This document shows, one piece after another, positions 8,832 through 17,696 of a DNA stretch of 32,867 nucleotides. Every line of letters starts with the position of its first letter. Within the stretch, counting starts at the first letter, position 1. Location: NCBI GenBank assembly GCA_003854985.1, contig RQOG01000014.1:1-32867 (forward strand), given 5' to 3'. The DNA is from Calditrichota bacterium (GTDB taxonomy: Bacteria > Calditrichota > Calditrichia > Calditrichales > Calditrichaceae). Position numbers and translations under genes: made by a program. The notes under the pieces were generated by a model. The model saw nothing but the letters and a program-made list of their open reading frames with translations. It was not told the origin of the DNA and made no database searches.

Positions 8832-10742
8832 ATGATAAACAGAGGAGACAGAACCGTTAAAACCAGTAATTTTTTGAGAATCCTTTGGGCGTTAAGCCTT
8901 TTCCCCCTGGCTCTTTTTGCCGATGAGCTTGAAATAAAAGAGGTTATTTTTACCGGCGGCGGGTTTGAAGGCCGGGAAGAAATGGAAGATATTGTCCGTA
9001 CGGAAGAAGGCGATGATTTTGATGCCCGCATGGTTAAGCTGGACAAGATTCTGATTACCAATTATTACCGGCAGAACGGCTTCATCGAGGCGGAAGTCTA
9101 TGATAGTGTGGCCATTTCCCTGGACCGGACAACAGTTACCGTTAAGTACCGGATTGAAAGCGGCCGGCGTTACTACTACAATGAAGTTATTTTTCGCGGC
9201 AATTCGGAAATTAGTTCTGTTCAGTTAGCCGAACAGTTTGAAAAAGCGGCCACAGGAAATCCGTTTGATGAAAGTCTGCTTAATGAAGCGGTTCGCAATG
9301 TGGAAAATCTTTATTATAATTCCGGAAAGCCTTTTGTCGTATTGGACGCCCGGTATCAGTATGAACAGGATTCGCTGGTAAATGTTATTCTCGATATTGA
9401 GGAGAATGAGACGGTTTTTATCGGGGATATTCGCTACCTGGGACTTGACAAGGTTCAGGAATTTATCGTGCGCAGGGAACTGGAAATAAAAAAAGGCGAA
9501 AAGTATAATCGAAAGGCCATTGAAAAATCGCAACGAAATATATACAGCACCAATTTATTCAGGAATGCCCGGATAGAAATTGAACCGGTAAAAGGACAGA
9601 ATAGCCAGGTTATTCTTAAAATTCACCTGCAGGAAAACGATCCGCGCTGGATAGGCGTCCGTTTTGGCGTTGGCTATGAGGAGGAACGGTCTTTCGGCAA
9701 CACATTCGATTTAACCCTGCAGGGCGGACATCGCAATTTATTCGGCACAGCACGTTCAATCAGTCTGCACCTGACGCCGTCGGTAACCTACGATCTGGAA
9801 TCAGGCACACTGCATAATCCGCAAAATAAAATTCAGTTAAAATACATCGAACCCTGGATCGGTTATACCCGGACACCCGGCATCTTCCAGGTAGCTTACG
9901 AACAGCAGCGGCCGTTAAACTCAGGCAGTTTTGATTTATGGAATATCTCATTTGACGTAAACCATGATTTTGAAAATAATCATAGTCTCAACGGCGCCTT
10001 GTCCGTTAAATATGTGAACGAGCTGGATGATAAAGGCATCGATTCGGCCATGGCGGCGAAGTACGTAACCGATCAGAGTGAAATTTACTCCATGACGGTG
10101 TACTGGAAACGGGATAACCGCATCAATATTTTTTATCCGGTTAATAGTTCCTACACGGATGCCAGCATCACCTATTCGCACAGCGTGGGCAAAGTGGAAA
10201 GCGAAGCCAGGCAGACCAATAACTATTTTACGGTGGTCGCTTCCTGGCAGCGGTATCAGCCGTTCAGTCCGCAGGTGCTTAGTTTTAAACGCTGGAAGTT
10301 TACCCTGGCCAGCAGGATTAAAATGGGCAGCATCTTCGAAATAGGCGAGCATAAGAAGATACCGATCAACGACCGGTTTTATGCGGGCGGCGCTTCAACC
10401 GTCAGAGGTTACCAGGAACGTCTGCTGGGTCCGGCTTTACAGACAGATGACCAGGGTAAAATTACCAAAGCCAGCGGCGGGAAATTGTTGTTTGTATCCA
10501 ATATCGAAGTGCGCATGCCGGTGGTGTGGATTGTTGTTTTGGAGACATTTTTGGACGGAGGTTATGTGTGGGCGGAATTGGAAGATTTGCATCCCCTGGA
10601 TGTGAAATTTACAACCGGGCTGGGGATCGCGTTTATCACGCCGTTAGGCCCGGTGCGCTTTGATTACGGCCATAAACTGATGCGCGCCAGACAGGACCCT
10701 ACCCGCGGCGCTTTTCACCTGGGAATTTATTTTGCATTTTAG
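8832..10742 (+). CDS. tamA: TamA/BamA-type Omp85 outer-membrane protein
   Basis: A 636-aa Omp85-family outer-membrane protein. The N-terminus has a signal peptide (about residues 10-29, ending ALFADE). About residues 32-270 hold three POTRA-like repeats, matching TamA (three) rather than BamA (usually five). The 16-strand barrel follows from about 275 to the end. Family marks include GGASTVRGYQ with the VRGY lid-loop motif at 524-527, LDGGYVW, the TPLGPVRFDYG penultimate strand, and a terminal Phe (IYFAF) of the kind recognised by the assembly machinery. Together with the adjacent TamB it would form the TAM complex linking inner and outer membranes. The start is less certain than others: the only suitable ATG has no clear ribosome site, only 12 bases separate it from tamB, and coupling may supply initiation. 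Confidence 0.92.
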   Translation: MINRGDRTVKTSNFLRILWALSLFPLALFADELEIKEVIFTGGGFEGREEMEDIVRTEEGDDFDARMVKLDKILITNYYRQNGFIEAEVYDSVAISLDRTTVTVKYRIESGRRYYYNEVIFRGNSEISSVQLAEQFEKAATGNPFDESLLNEAVRNVENLYYNSGKPFVVLDARYQYEQDSLVNVILDIEENETVFIGDIRYLGLDKVQEFIVRRELEIKKGEKYNRKAIEKSQRNIYSTNLFRNARIEIEPVKGQNSQVILKIHLQENDPRWIGVRFGVGYEEERSFGNTFDLTLQGGHRNLFGTARSISLHLTPSVTYDLESGTLHNPQNKIQLKYIEPWIGYTRTPGIFQVAYEQQRPLNSGSFDLWNISFDVNHDFENNHSLNGALSVKYVNELDDKGIDSAMAAKYVTDQSEIYSMTVYWKRDNRINIFYPVNSSYTDASITYSHSVGKVESEARQTNNYFTVVASWQRYQPFSPQVLSFKRWKFTLASRIKMGSIFEIGEHKKIPINDRFYAGGASTVRGYQERLLGPALQTDDQGKITKASGGKLLFVSNIEVRMPVVWIVVLETFLDGGYVWAELEDLHPLDVKFTTGLGIAFITPLGPVRFDYGHKLMRARQDPTRGAFHLGIYFAF

Positions 10743-10954
10743 ACGACAGAACCGGCCTATAGTATTTGCAATGGATTTTAGAAATTTTTTTGAGAGATTT
10801 AAAATTGATTTTTGCGGCGGGATAAGAAAGCAGGAAAGGAATATTTTACAAGAATAACTGCTGATAATAAAGTAAAGACTGATTTTAAAAAGTACTTTTA
10901 TTTTTCAGGTTATATTTTTTCTGTGTAATCTGTGTAATTCATTGATATATTTTT
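10743..10954. other. Convergent intergenic region
   Basis: The tamA-type gene (+) and the sugar-transferase gene (-) end facing each other across 212 bp. The only hairpin-like element is the AAAAGTACTTTT palindrome at about 10888-10899, followed by an ATTTTT stretch; it could be a weak terminator. No gene is seen. Confidence 0.4.
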
Positions 10955-12364
10955 TCAATAAGCGCCTTTACCGAATATCATAGCAGGAATTGTATCGAAC
11001 ATGATCTCTATATCGAATAATAATGATTGATTTTCGATATAGTATAAATCTAGAAGACACATTTCTTCAAACGATATATTACTTCTTCCTGAAACTTGCC
11101 ATAAACCAGTAATACCAGGTTTTAAAAGTCCCCTTTTTTTATACCAGTCATGGTTCATTTTCTCGTTTTTTATCATATCATAATCTTCAACCGGTAATGG
11201 TCTGGGGCCGACAAGGCTCATTTCGCCTTTTAAAACATTGATGAATTGCGACAATTCATCAAGGCTATACTTGCGTAGAATTTTTCCGATAGGCGTTATT
11301 CTTGGATCGTTTTTTATTTTAAATAAAGCGCCATTTGTAATGTTTGATTCAAGTAATTCGTTTTTCTTAGAGTCCGCATTATCGTACATAGTTCTGAATT
11401 TATAAATTCTAATTACCGGCCCATTTTTATATAAAGAACGATACTGTCTGAAAAATACAGGACCCCGGGAGGTTAGTTTAATAAGAATAGCGATAATAAG
11501 ACTTAGCGGTATTGTGATTACTCCAAGGCATAAAGTTATTATTCTATCAAAGCTTTTTTTAAGTTTTATATATTTTAGTTTTTCCTGGTCTGATGTGAGC
11601 GGCACTCCTGTTACATCATATATATTAAATTTACGCATTAAATTATTTATATAAGGCGATACCATTTTTACTTTAATTCCATGTTTTTCACATGCTTCTC
11701 TGATGATGTTATACTTAGCTTCTAACATAGATTTGCTTACTATAAATACTTGTTCAATTTTATATTTTGTTATAAGCGTATCGATTTCTTTATAATTACC
11801 GATAGCAACCTCTTTCAAAACAGGATCAAGAACAATAGCGCCATTTGATATAAAACCTTTTATGTTGTAATGGTTTCCAAAAATATCCTTCAGATGCTCT
11901 GCAAAGTTAAATACAGAAATTTCACTTCCGACAATTATTGTGTTTTTACTGCCATATCCATTATTGACAAGACTTTTGTTGAGTCGGAATAATAAATAAT
12001 GATTAATTGTAAGCAGGAAATACTGAGTGCCGAGAAATATTATGATTACATTTGGGGTAATGCTTTCACTCTTAGAAAGAAATAGAAAAGACATCAACAG
12101 CAAACCTAAATACACAGTGAATTTAATAAGATGTGGCTTTTTACTGCCGAGTGAAATTTGATATATGCCTCTGTATAAGCCTACGGATATTGCTATTGGA
12201 TAAAAAAGTAAATCAATAAAAACCCAGATATTCCAATTTAAAAAAGCGGCAAACGGATTATTGTAAATAAGATAATAGCTTAAAATAAAAGCAAAATTGA
12301 AGATTATAAAATCAACTATTGCCACTAATGCTGAGAATATGAATTTCCAATTGCGTTTTAACAT
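10955..12364 (-). CDS. Polyprenyl-phosphate hexose-1-phosphate transferase (initiating sugar transferase)
   Basis: A 469-aa PHPT-family enzyme (WbaP/WcaJ-like) that starts repeat-unit assembly by transferring a sugar-1-phosphate from a nucleotide sugar to undecaprenyl phosphate. The N-terminal third holds about four membrane helices, followed by a nucleotide-binding-like domain (about residues 135-240, with NTIIVGSE). A re-entrant helix (about 275-295) precedes the catalytic bacterial sugar-transferase domain, which shows the hallmarks: KSFDRI, GPVFFRQYR, YKFRTMY, LRKYSLDELSQFINVLKGEM, SLVGPRP, KPGITGLWQVSGR and the LDLYYIENQS ending. Sugar specificity cannot be read from the sequence. It is the last gene of the polysaccharide cluster in the direction of transcription, separated by 224 AT-rich bases from the preceding glycosyltransferase, so it may have its own promoter. 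Confidence 0.93.
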   Translation of the reverse strand: MLKRNWKFIFSALVAIVDFIIFNFAFILSYYLIYNNPFAAFLNWNIWVFIDLLFYPIAISVGLYRGIYQISLGSKKPHLIKFTVYLGLLLMSFLFLSKSESITPNVIIIFLGTQYFLLTINHYLLFRLNKSLVNNGYGSKNTIIVGSEISVFNFAEHLKDIFGNHYNIKGFISNGAIVLDPVLKEVAIGNYKEIDTLITKYKIEQVFIVSKSMLEAKYNIIREACEKHGIKVKMVSPYINNLMRKFNIYDVTGVPLTSDQEKLKYIKLKKSFDRIITLCLGVITIPLSLIIAILIKLTSRGPVFFRQYRSLYKNGPVIRIYKFRTMYDNADSKKNELLESNITNGALFKIKNDPRITPIGKILRKYSLDELSQFINVLKGEMSLVGPRPLPVEDYDMIKNEKMNHDWYKKRGLLKPGITGLWQVSGRSNISFEEMCLLDLYYIENQSLLFDIEIMFDTIPAMIFGKGAY

Positions 12365-12588
12365 ATATCTATTATCTGATATTATTAAGGTTTAAAATCA
12401 TTTATAGTTTTTTTTTATTACATAAAAAATGTTAAAATTTTACTTTAAATATAATAAAATTTTGATAAAATATAAGTACTGTTTTTTTAACATACCTAAC
12501 AAAAATATCACAATTTAAAAAAATTTAAATATAAACAGACTGTATAATTGAATGATCTTATGGATTTCAATATAATAACGTATTATAG

Positions 12589-13845
12589 TTAAGGCAATAT
12601 TTTTTTATATTTCTTGTTAATACCATCAAGAATTATATTCATATCGAAATAGCGTTTAGCGATTATTATTTCTTCTTTTTTAAGATTATCCAGTATATCC
12701 TTTCTTGATTTTAGCTTAAAAATAGCTTCATATAATTTTTTTGAGTTTTCCGGTTCAACTATTACATCAAAATATAATTCTTTTAAAATATTTGCCGCTT
12801 CACTGTTATTGTTAACAGATGCAATTACCGGGCATCCCGTTGCTAAAATATTTAATAGTTTCGATGGGATGAATATATCTGTAGCGTCTTTATTTTGGAG
12901 AATTACCGAGATATCTGAAGAAAGTAAGGCATCCAGATACAATTCTTTCGGTAATAAATCAAGGAATAAAATATTATTTAGATTTAATGTTATGGCCAGC
13001 TCTTCTAAATAATTTCTTTTAACGCCATTTCCAATTAAAATAAATTGCAGGTTTTGATTATTATCCTGTGCAATTTTCGCTGCATATAATAATGTTTCCA
13101 ACTTTTGTTTTTCACCAATATTTCCTGAATAAAGTATAATGAATTGATCCGATAATTTATATCTTTTTCTGAAAAGGTTAGTAAAGTTATTTCTGGCATT
13201 ATTTATTTCATTAAAATTTACCCAATTCGGTAATAAATAAAGCTTGTCATCGTTAATACTCTTTAACTTTATTTTATTTAACATACCCTGACCGATTCCA
13301 GATATTAATGTGGATTTTTTATAAACTGAATATTCAAGGCGGTATAAGATATTAGTAAGTAATTTATTTTTTAACATTTTTAAGTCAACAGCAGTATCAG
13401 GCTGCAGGTCCTGTATATGACAATGAAATGGTATACGCCGAATTTTACAAATAAAAGAACTAACAACCATATTAAAGAATGGGGGAGAAACGCAGATAAA
13501 CAGATCAGGTTTCTTTATAAATAAAAACCTTATCGCTGAAGTAATTGAAAACACTAATTCGTGAAGAATGCGTTTTAGCGAATTAATTTTTTTTGGTACG
13601 TATGTATAGCATCGGTATACATTAAAATTTCTTATTTTTTCTTTAAAATATAATTTATATTTTGGATAATCCTTATGTTTTTTCCACTCGGGGTAAAACG
13701 GAAATGCAGATAAAACACTTACTTCGTATTCCTTTTCTGACAGGTATTTTGCAAATTCATATGAATAAACTGCGGTACCTGTTTTTTCAGGGTAAAAATA
13801 CATGCTGTTTAAAATTATAGTTTTACTCAAAATATAATTACTCAA
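12589..13845 (-). CDS. Glycosyltransferase family 4 (WbuB-like)
   Basis: A 418-aa GT-B fold glycosyltransferase. The N-terminal acceptor domain begins with ILNSMYFYPEKTGTAVYSYEF, the loop typical of GT4 enzymes that carry a Gly-rich acceptor site. The C-terminal donor domain contains LLPNWVN, ILYSGNIGEKQKLETLLYAA and the nucleotide-sugar motif near FIPSKLLNILATGCPVIAS. It would add one sugar to the lipid-linked repeat unit at the cytoplasmic face. The start is uncertain: position 13845 is a TTG without a ribosome site; a TTG at 13830 (giving MSKTIILNSMYF) fits the family start better, and an ATG at about 13803 would cut into the first strand. The gene is AT-rich like its neighbours. Confidence 0.88.
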   Translation of the reverse strand: MSNYILSKTIILNSMYFYPEKTGTAVYSYEFAKYLSEKEYEVSVLSAFPFYPEWKKHKDYPKYKLYFKEKIRNFNVYRCYTYVPKKINSLKRILHELVFSITSAIRFLFIKKPDLFICVSPPFFNMVVSSFICKIRRIPFHCHIQDLQPDTAVDLKMLKNKLLTNILYRLEYSVYKKSTLISGIGQGMLNKIKLKSINDDKLYLLPNWVNFNEINNARNNFTNLFRKRYKLSDQFIILYSGNIGEKQKLETLLYAAKIAQDNNQNLQFILIGNGVKRNYLEELAITLNLNNILFLDLLPKELYLDALLSSDISVILQNKDATDIFIPSKLLNILATGCPVIASVNNNSEAANILKELYFDVIVEPENSKKLYEAIFKLKSRKDILDNLKKEEIIIAKRYFDMNIILDGINKKYKKILP

Positions 13846-13898
13846 GAATAGAAACTGTATTACAAGTATAATTAAAATTCATTATGATTAGAATTGGA

Positions 13899-14636
13899 TT
13901 ATTTTTTCTCATAAAGGACATCCATTTGCATAATCTGTGAACCATTTCCTTTAAGAAAACCAACTGGTGCAAGCAGTTTAAATCCGTAATTCTTCACTAT
14001 CGTGTGCATTTCATCAAATAATGGTTCTTCATTGTACATTTCTACAAAAGATGTTTCAAATAACAAATAATCGATGTTTTTTAAAAAGTCTTTCGCACCA
14101 TCTAAGACCTTTTTCTCATATCCCTGAACGTCTAATTTTAAAAGTACTGGTCTTTCAATTATGATACTATTCGAGAATTCATCTAGTCTTTCAACAGTCA
14201 CATTTATTGTTTTGATATTTCTAGTTTCAGGAAAGTTTTTTATTTGTTCTTCGCTTATTTTGAGCGCTGAACTTGAATGTGAATGCTCATTCTGATAGAA
14301 ATTTAAAGAGCCTTTTCTGTCTCCGAGTGCTATATTATAAATTTTTATATTTTTATAATGCTTTGTGTTATTTCGTAATTTCTGATATGCTTCAGGAAGC
14401 GGCTCAAAACAATATATATTAGATATTGGATAAAAGATACTTGATGCTAATGCATACTGTCCTATATTTGCTCCCACATCAATAATAGTTTTTAGTTCAT
14501 GTATATAATTTGAAAGTATGCTGTTTAGGTTAAAAGAAGAGATAGATATACCTTTGCTGAATATATATTTTATTCCGCCTTTTGGATGTTTTATAATCTC
14601 TAAAAGTTGAATAATTTTTTTTACTTTATTTATCAT
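13899..14636 (-). CDS. FkbM-family SAM-dependent methyltransferase
   Basis: A 245-aa FkbM-type methyltransferase, likely O-methylating a sugar of the repeat unit. The SAM-binding motif IDVGANIGQY is followed by YCFEPLPEAYQKLRNN, and later the family pattern LLKLDVQGYEKKVLDGA and YLLFETSF. The frame is open to a TTG at 14663, but the ATG at 14636 is preferred; it overlaps the 3' end of the preceding glycosyltransferase by 11 bases, which would couple translation. Usual length for the family. Acceptor position and sugar cannot be inferred. Confidence 0.87.
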   Translation of the reverse strand: MINKVKKIIQLLEIIKHPKGGIKYIFSKGISISSFNLNSILSNYIHELKTIIDVGANIGQYALASSIFYPISNIYCFEPLPEAYQKLRNNTKHYKNIKIYNIALGDRKGSLNFYQNEHSHSSSALKISEEQIKNFPETRNIKTINVTVERLDEFSNSIIIERPVLLKLDVQGYEKKVLDGAKDFLKNIDYLLFETSFVEMYNEEPLFDEMHTIVKNYGFKLLAPVGFLKGNGSQIMQMDVLYEKK

Positions 14637-15858
14637 GCCATTCTTTTTTATATAGTTTTTCAAGTTTTTTATAATGTAGTTCAGGATTATAATAATTTAA
14701 TATTTTTTCTATAGCATTTTTACCCATTTTTTTTCTTAATTCAACATCATCATTTAATTTGATGATTAAATCAACAAGTTGGGCAATATTACCGGGTTCA
14801 AAGGTAAAACCGACCTCCGGCGTAATCATTTCAGGGATTCCACCAATATCAGAGCCAATGACGGGTTTCCCGCATGACATGGATTCTAAAACCACAAAAG
14901 GGAGATTATCATACCATTCAGAAGGGACAACAACAAACTTTGAATTCAGGATTAAATTTATGGCTTCCGCATTGCTCACTTTACCGAAAAATTGAATATT
15001 GCTTAATGAATGTGTTTTAAGGTATGTTTTTATATAATCTTCAAGATATCCGAGTCCGGCTATTAAAAACTTTATATTTTTAATTTGCTCAGACGCTTTA
15101 ATAAACGTTTTTATTCCTTTTTGCGTCGTGAGTCTGCCAAGATAAAGAACATAGTTGCCTTCTTTAAAACCCGGACTCAATTCTTTGTTGATCCCAAAAG
15201 GATAGGGGATTACTGCTATTTTTCGATCCGGAATACCACCTTCAACCATTTTTCTTTTTAAAAAGTGACTCGGGCTGATCCACAATGAGATTCCGGATCT
15301 GTATAATCCAAACATTCTGTGCGCCGTAGCGGCACAGAAGGCAAGCAAAGAAGCTGAAAAGCTATCGTTATAGCATCTGTTTTTTAGCACGGAAAACAGG
15401 TTTTTATGAATACAATCTTCACAGATTTTTCCGTGATGGAACAAAAAATGATTCGGGCAGACCAGGTGATAATCATGAAGCGTTTCCACAACCGGGATAT
15501 TTTTTTTCTTTGCGATACTTAGAATGGAAGGCGATATCTGGTAAAACATATTCTGAATATGAATGATTTCCGGTTTGAAGTCATCAACTAATTTTTTAAA
15601 CTGCCTTCTGGCTTCAAAATTATAAATCGCGTTAAAAAAAGCGCGTATGGATTCAACTAAAGATACCTTATTCCAGTTTTCATTGGTGACGCTTTTAATA
15701 AAATACCGCCTGTAATCAGAGTGTTCATTTTTAGGATGACACATACAAAATTCGGCTACGTCATGGTTATTTTCTTTTAATAGTTTTCGCAGTTGAAAAT
15801 AATAGGTATCGGCGCCGCCGGTGATGTGATGATATTTATTGACTAACAGAATACGCAT
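14626..15858 (-). CDS. Glycosyltransferase family 4
   Basis: A 410-aa GT4 glycosyltransferase with a clear start (ATG at 15858). It opens MRILLVNKYHHITGGADTYY, containing the Gly-Gly acceptor loop of the N-terminal Rossmann domain. Around residues 131-160 there is a four-cysteine cluster (CPNHFLF, CEDC, RC) seen in a subset of GT4 enzymes and possibly metal-binding. The donor domain has YVLYLGRLTTQKGIKTFI, the E-x7-E region at PSEWYDNLPFVVLESMSCG and GKPVIGSDIGGIPEMI. It likely adds a sugar during repeat-unit synthesis. Its last codons overlap the FkbM methyltransferase start. Confidence 0.9.
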   Translation of the reverse strand: MRILLVNKYHHITGGADTYYFQLRKLLKENNHDVAEFCMCHPKNEHSDYRRYFIKSVTNENWNKVSLVESIRAFFNAIYNFEARRQFKKLVDDFKPEIIHIQNMFYQISPSILSIAKKKNIPVVETLHDYHLVCPNHFLFHHGKICEDCIHKNLFSVLKNRCYNDSFSASLLAFCAATAHRMFGLYRSGISLWISPSHFLKRKMVEGGIPDRKIAVIPYPFGINKELSPGFKEGNYVLYLGRLTTQKGIKTFIKASEQIKNIKFLIAGLGYLEDYIKTYLKTHSLSNIQFFGKVSNAEAINLILNSKFVVVPSEWYDNLPFVVLESMSCGKPVIGSDIGGIPEMITPEVGFTFEPGNIAQLVDLIIKLNDDVELRKKMGKNAIEKILNYYNPELHYKKLEKLYKKEWHDK

Positions 15859-15873
15859 TTAATTTTTTTTTAC

Positions 15874-16971
15874 CTAAATATCGGGTTTTACAAAATTAAC
15901 AATGTCCTGAAATCCTTTTAGCATAGAATCCATGGAGATATTTTTAAGAATTTCGTTTGCCGCTATTTTAGCCTGTTCAAGGACGGAACACTCTTCAATA
16001 AACTTCGAGCATATTTTTACAAAAGATTCAATGTCAAGGCTTTCTGAGCCGAAAAATGCAGGCGTATTATCAATGTATTCAAATTCAGGACTATGAAAGA
16101 TACCCTTAACGCCGTCATTTACAGAAATGACAGGGATACCGAATGCCAATGCGTGAATTATATTTAATCCGAGATACCCTGGATTAATGAGGATATCACA
16201 TTTATGCATTATATGACTTAATTCAGTATTATAAATAATTTCTCCGTGTAAGAAAACCTTTTTAAGAGAATGATCGTTGATGTATGTTTTTATTTTTCTT
16301 TCTTCAGGGCCACTGCCGATGATGTGCAAAGCGATTGTATTGTATTTTGCCTGAAGCGCTTTAAAAACTTCCACTGCAATCATAGGATATTTATCGGGTA
16401 TTAATCGGCCCAGAAATAATAACACTAAGCCATCTGAATTCAATTGAATGCTATAGGATTTTTCCTTATTTAGATTTGTTGTATCAAGTGCATTCCATGC
16501 TATGAATACCTTTTTTTTGTCAATGCCATGCTGTATAAGAAATTCCGCGCCTCCCCGGCTGTATACAAGATTGGCGTTAGCCAGCTTATGTAAAAAGATT
16601 CTTACGATTCTTCTGATTTTATTCTTTTTACCGGATTTATCACTTTTATGATATCCGTGGCCCCAGAATACAAATTTAATATTTAATAACTTTGACAGAA
16701 AAGGAAGAAAATAACAATTGAGATTACTCAGGCTCATCTCATGGATGATGATATCCGGTTTGTTTTTAATAATAGACAAAGTGGAAAATAATACTGAAAT
16801 GTAAGGATTGGATTTTACCGGAAACCAACCCTTGATTTTTTTGAAAGTAGAATCATCCGGATCGGCAACCGAAGATAAAGCATACAAAACCTGAATATCA
16901 TAAAATTTTGATAGCCTAGTAAAGAAAGGAATTCGGTAATGGGGAAGTTCACGTTGGATGATATAAATCAT
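15874..16971 (-). CDS. Glycosyltransferase family 4
   Basis: A 365-aa GT4-type glycosyltransferase. The N-terminal domain starts MIYIIQRELPHYRIPFFTRL, the acceptor-domain opening seen in enzymes that lack the GG loop and begin with a PHYR motif. The donor domain has VLLFLGRLIPDKYPMIAVEV, LHIIGSGPEERKI and CDILINPGYLGLNIIHALAFGIPVIS. In that last segment the first glutamate of the usual E-x7-E pair is not obvious (PGYLGLNIIHAL), so catalysis or the classification may be atypical. It starts directly after the methyltransferase gene (stop 16973) and is 16 bases from the next glycosyltransferase, in a tightly packed operon. Confidence 0.87.
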   Translation of the reverse strand: MIYIIQRELPHYRIPFFTRLSKFYDIQVLYALSSVADPDDSTFKKIKGWFPVKSNPYISVLFSTLSIIKNKPDIIIHEMSLSNLNCYFLPFLSKLLNIKFVFWGHGYHKSDKSGKKNKIRRIVRIFLHKLANANLVYSRGGAEFLIQHGIDKKKVFIAWNALDTTNLNKEKSYSIQLNSDGLVLLFLGRLIPDKYPMIAVEVFKALQAKYNTIALHIIGSGPEERKIKTYINDHSLKKVFLHGEIIYNTELSHIMHKCDILINPGYLGLNIIHALAFGIPVISVNDGVKGIFHSPEFEYIDNTPAFFGSESLDIESFVKICSKFIEECSVLEQAKIAANEILKNISMDSMLKGFQDIVNFVKPDI

Positions 16972-16972
16972 A

Positions 16973-17671
16973 TCAGATAGGATGATTTAATGGTTTTTTT
17001 GCCTCCATACAAATACCGTCATTAAATCGATTTGCTTCTTCAACATCTTCTATATTCTTTATTGACGATACTCCATAATCACATTTTATAATATCAATGA
17101 AGCCGGTTTGCTCTAATAAAAATCGCAATAGTATTTCATCATACATCCATTTGTGTAGATTTTTATTACCCTGAAGTTTTTTGATAACCGATATAACTCT
17201 GTTATCACTCTCTGTATTCTTTTCAAATATTTCCATTTTGTTCATTAATATATTTGCCGGTATATTTTTCTCATTATTTATATTTTTATTACTTTTCATA
17301 TCAGTTATATATTTTTCAATCAACTTCTGTAAGTCAGGGACGATGATTCTTAATGTGCCTCCCGGAACTAAAACGTGATAACATTCGGATAAAAGCTTTT
17401 TTACATTATAATAAGAAATATGTTCAAAGAAATGGGAAGAGAATATGCAGTCAACCGTATTTTCTTTAAAAGGTAATCCTTTTGTCACATCAAGAATTTT
17501 AATGTTATCAGGCCATGGAATCGAATTAATTCTTTTTGATATCAGGCCAAATACATAAAGTATTTTTTTTATTCTTTTATATTTTGCCAGTCGTGCGTTC
17601 GTTGAATTATCAATATTAATCCAATCTTCCGGGGTTTTAGACCATCCGGACCCAAGGTTTAATTTATACAT
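16973..17671 (-). CDS. Class I SAM-dependent methyltransferase
   Basis: A 232-aa class I methyltransferase of the type common in polysaccharide clusters. It opens KLNLGSGWSKTPEDWINIDN, which provides the Gly-rich SAM site with the acidic residue at the end of strand 2, and contains CIFSSHFFEHISYYNVKKLL followed by PGGTLRIIVPDLQKLI. The start has one of the best ribosome sites in this cluster (GAGGA six bases before the ATG). It likely modifies a sugar or terminal residue of the polymer, possibly as a chain-terminating cap; the substrate is unknown. Confidence 0.87.
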   Translation of the reverse strand: MYKLNLGSGWSKTPEDWINIDNSTNARLAKYKRIKKILYVFGLISKRINSIPWPDNIKILDVTKGLPFKENTVDCIFSSHFFEHISYYNVKKLLSECYHVLVPGGTLRIIVPDLQKLIEKYITDMKSNKNINNEKNIPANILMNKMEIFEKNTESDNRVISVIKKLQGNKNLHKWMYDEILLRFLLEQTGFIDIIKCDYGVSSIKNIEDVEEANRFNDGICMEAKKPLNHPI

Positions 17672-17696
17672 GAATTCCTCAAATAATATGAATGGA

